This document shows, one piece after another, positions 32,552 to 34,413 of a DNA stretch of 34,413 nucleotides. The DNA comes from Colwellia sp. D2M02 (lineage in GTDB: Bacteria; Pseudomonadota; Gammaproteobacteria; Enterobacterales; Alteromonadaceae). Numbering within the stretch: position 1 is the stretch's first letter; each line of letters opens with the position of its first letter. Under the pieces are notes generated by a model. The model was not told the DNA's origin and ran no database searches. It saw only the letters and a program-made list of their open reading frames with translations. The position numbers were made by a program, and so were the translations under genes. The stretch spans positions 1 to 34,413 of the forward strand of contig NZ_JAHKPW010000066.1 in assembly GCF_018860755.1 (NCBI RefSeq), given 5' to 3'.

Positions 32552-32854
32552 GGTGTCTCCATTGAACTAGCTGGAACGTAAATCCAGTGCTTTAGATTAA
32601 GTTGTAAAGTACTAAAACGTCACTTTAACCACGTTTTAGGGCGCGCATTTTAGCAAAGTTTTACTTAAATGGGAATGGATGGTGAATTGTAACGATGATC
32701 ACAATATTGATGATTAAGGACTATAAGTTAACGTCAATAACGTTACCAATATAGGATAGCGAAAAAACTCACTAGACAGAGAAAAGCCACTAACTACTAA
32801 AATAGTCAGTGGCCTTATGAAGTTATACTGAGTAATTTGAACTCAAGTTAACTA
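32552..32854. other. Non-coding region between trhO and deacetylase
   Basis: The 303 bases hold the trhO promoter and the deacetylase terminator at 32786-32813. I find no ORF or other structure worth calling. Confidence 0.6.
32786..32813 (-). terminator. Terminator of the deacetylase gene
   Basis: GCCACT-A-ACTA pairs with TAGT-C-AGTGGC (one internal mismatch, short loop), followed on the minus strand by TTTTCTC. Confidence 0.7.
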
Positions 32855-34126
32855 TTACTGCTCACCGTATAGCGCCGGTGTAGCACTTGGAGACCACTCA
32901 GCTTGTGATACATGATTTGACAATACAAGGTATTCTTTACCCATATATTTAACTAAATCACCTGATGTATAAGCTACATCTCCACTCCACACAGTGGTTG
33001 GCATATTACGTAACCACAATGATGGGGTAGAGCTAGGTGCCCAATCAGTTTGAGCGGTATGTGATGTTTCAGACTTATAAATTAAACCATTATAAGTAAC
33101 ATAATCACCTGCTGCATATGAATCACCTACTTTCCATTGCGGTGCATAATTATCCATAGTATCGAATGTATAGCCTGCTGCTTTCGCTATGCGAATAAAT
33201 TCAGCAAGTTTTGGTAGGTTGCGGGTTGCGCCTTGCCCTCGACGACCATCTTCAAAAAGGAAGTCATGAGTTAAAATAATCACTTTATCGCCATGCAAAC
33301 GATCGCCACATGGGAAATTTTGTGCTTTCGAGTTAATCGGGTTTATATCAACTGGCGCACAAGTATTGATAACAGCATCAACATAACCAAGCATTTGATC
33401 AGCTTCTGTTAAACTATTTGCTGGGAAAGAAATACCCCAGTTTTCAGGAGCCCAATCTAAATCCCAACCATGGAGAATGTAGTTTTGATCAGCAAGGATA
33501 TTAGAAACTTCAATACCAGCTAAAGAGCTGTTCGATGGGTTTTGCGGGTCGCAAACATAACCTGGCTGCCAAGGTAATAAATCATCCGAAGTAGCACAAA
33601 GACCGTCAGCCTTTAAATCTGCACTTGATCGCCAGCCATTGGTATAAGGAAGTCGGGCTAAGCTATCTGCTTTATAGTTTGGGTAGCTCGAAATATTTGG
33701 AATGAATTGCGCCAGCACTGTTAAGTTTTTACTAAACATTGAAGCATCATAAACAGGATCTACATAAGAGTTTATTTGATGTAAGCCTGTCGCATTACAA
33801 TCATCACCGCTAGTAGGACCAAACTCTTCAACACAGTTATGTACCATATGATCATAACTGTGGTTTCCAACAACATGTCCATCGGCTAGTGTTTGCTGCA
33901 TTGCTGATAACGCTTGATCTTCATTTTCACCACCAATACCTTCTAAATGCCAAGCGTTTACATAAAATGTCGCTTTAATACCACCGGCTTTTAAGGTATC
34001 AAGTAATGCTGGGGTTGCATTCATAGGACCGTCATCAAAGGTTAAATAAATAGTTTTATCAGACGCTGCTGCTGTTGTTGCTGCAAAGGCTAAAGCTATA
34101 CCACAAGCTATGTTGGTTAATTTCAT
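32855..34126 (-). CDS. Chitin-oligosaccharide (disaccharide) deacetylase, CE4, with two chitin-binding modules
   Basis: A 423-aa secreted enzyme, close in design to the Vibrio chitin disaccharide deacetylases. Signal peptide about 1-21 (ending TTAAA). The NodB/CE4 domain has TFDDGP (Asp31, Asp32) and the metal site HSYDH (His89, His93), and the late LILTHDF motif. Two C-terminal CBM5/12-type modules follow (about 326-370 WKVGDSYAAGDYVTYNGLIY and 376-420 TTVWSGDVAYTSGDLVKYMG), each ending with a W-x-P-S-x-T-P pattern. It would remove an acetyl group from N,N'-diacetylchitobiose, whose product can induce chitinase in Vibrio. No other chitin genes are beside it. AGGGAA precedes the ATG. Confidence 0.93.
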   Translation of the reverse strand: MKLTNIACGIALAFAATTAAASDKTIYLTFDDGPMNATPALLDTLKAGGIKATFYVNAWHLEGIGGENEDQALSAMQQTLADGHVVGNHSYDHMVHNCVEEFGPTSGDDCNATGLHQINSYVDPVYDASMFSKNLTVLAQFIPNISSYPNYKADSLARLPYTNGWRSSADLKADGLCATSDDLLPWQPGYVCDPQNPSNSSLAGIEVSNILADQNYILHGWDLDWAPENWGISFPANSLTEADQMLGYVDAVINTCAPVDINPINSKAQNFPCGDRLHGDKVIILTHDFLFEDGRRGQGATRNLPKLAEFIRIAKAAGYTFDTMDNYAPQWKVGDSYAAGDYVTYNGLIYKSETSHTAQTDWAPSSTPSLWLRNMPTTVWSGDVAYTSGDLVKYMGKEYLVLSNHVSQAEWSPSATPALYGEQ

Positions 34127-34157
34127 TATAATTCCCTATATTTTTCTCTATTGAATA

Positions 34158-34186
34158 TTTTTATTAGTTTTATATCCTGCACTCAA
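34158..34186 (-). promoter_or_regulatory. Candidate promoter of the deacetylase gene
   Basis: On the minus strand TTGAGT (34181-34186) and TAAAAA (34158-34163) are separated by 17 bases. The -10 is a poor match. Confidence 0.3.
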
Positions 34187-34209
34187 ACTAATCGTAACTA
34201 GTTAAAATT

Positions 34210-34227
34210 TAGGATAAAAACATCCTA
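34210..34227. promoter_or_regulatory. Inverted repeat upstream of deacetylase promoter
   Basis: TAGGAT N6 ATCCTA lies about 25 bases upstream of the candidate -35. A possible operator site. Confidence 0.3.
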
Positions 34228-34373
34228 GCCCTCTGATTACATTAAAGTGGTACTAAACTCGCAAATAGAGATAATTTTCTCGCATTTTTATCACTAATAA
34301 TGAGTTATTCTTCAAAGTTAACTTTAAAGAGAAATAGATGAATTCAAAACGCAGAGGTATAAATTAGGTAAGT

Positions 34374-34413
34374 AACCTGAGCTCGGCTTAAGAGATATTT
34401 AACAAATTGAAAT
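34374..34413 (+). repeat. Right copy of the 40-bp dispersed repeat
   Basis: Matches the reverse complement of 157-196 at 35 of 40 bases and runs to the last base, so it may continue beyond the window. Starts with AACCTGAGCTCGGCTTAAG. Confidence 0.75.

Noticed and set aside
32220-32570. 116-codon plus-strand frame opposite trhO
   Set aside because: Antisense to a conserved gene; composition looks like the reverse of trhO codons.
34314-34325. AAAGTTAACTTT palindrome
   Set aside because: Short and AT-rich; no neighbouring gene start to make it a useful operator.
34338-34367. Tiny nine-codon frame ATG...TAG before the right repeat
   Set aside because: Too short to support; no evidence of translation beyond a purine run.
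1-34413. CRISPR array, tRNA/rRNA genes, prophage, attachment site or integron
   Set aside because: No regularly spaced repeats, cloverleaf, rRNA motif, phage or integrase gene was recognised on reading both strands.

Overview
The window looks like ordinary chromosome from a low-GC marine gammaproteobacterium, most likely Alteromonadales and close to Colwelliaceae (Colwellia/Thalassotalea type). The assignment is inference. It rests on the AT-rich DNA, FabY-type fatty-acid initiation, a PEP-CTERM protein, a Vibrio-type chitin-oligosaccharide deacetylase, a ToxR/TolB-type regulator and many secreted peptidases. About 29 well-supported protein genes are present. I see no tRNA, rRNA, CRISPR array, prophage or intact insertion sequence.

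Layout. (1) 1-1945: a left-end repeat, a TraB/GumN-family secreted protein, and a small minus-strand operon made of an 85-aa secreted protein and a 55-aa membrane protein. (2) 1946-3480: a VOC-family protein divergent from a LysR regulator. (3) 3540-11601: a large lipoprotein M16 protease divergent from a ToxR-like membrane regulator with a TolB-like propeller, followed by a convergent orphan TPR-histidine kinase. (4) 11753-14130: a DUF4136 lipoprotein, an RraB-domain protein, a PlsC-type acyltransferase and an outer-membrane barrel. (5) 14194-18266, all minus: dUTPase-like protein, DUF2726 protein, mtnN, a CbiB/AmpE-like membrane protein and a TRIC-type channel. (6) 18561-22473: a PEP-CTERM protein behind a likely sigma-54 promoter, a GlxA-type AraC regulator, and divergent fabY. 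(7) 22654-28041, all plus: EamA transporter, topB, a two-TM ion channel paired with a periplasmic solute-binding protein, and a RIO kinase with a structured leader. (8) 28119-34126: S9 peptidase, dienelactone-hydrolase-like protein, trhO and a chitin-oligosaccharide deacetylase.

Four points of regulatory or system-level interest stand out. A CCTTAT-N5-CCTTAT motif occurs in identical form at two places, one in the M16/ToxR-like divergent promoter and one upstream of the small secreted-protein operon, which suggests a small regulon. A GG-N10-GC promoter with a perfect palindrome precedes the PEP-CTERM gene. A channel/binding-protein gene pair resembles a split GluR0-like receptor. A 40-bp repeat lies in inverted orientation at the two extreme ends of the window and suggests that the sequence is bounded by copies of a dispersed element.

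Several start codons were moved inward to ATG codons with better ribosome-binding sites (M16, CbiB-like, DUF2726, dUTPase, EamA, S9, fabY). No window-scale novel defence or mobile system is evident. The most plausible undescribed items are the two-site regulon and the channel/SBP pair.
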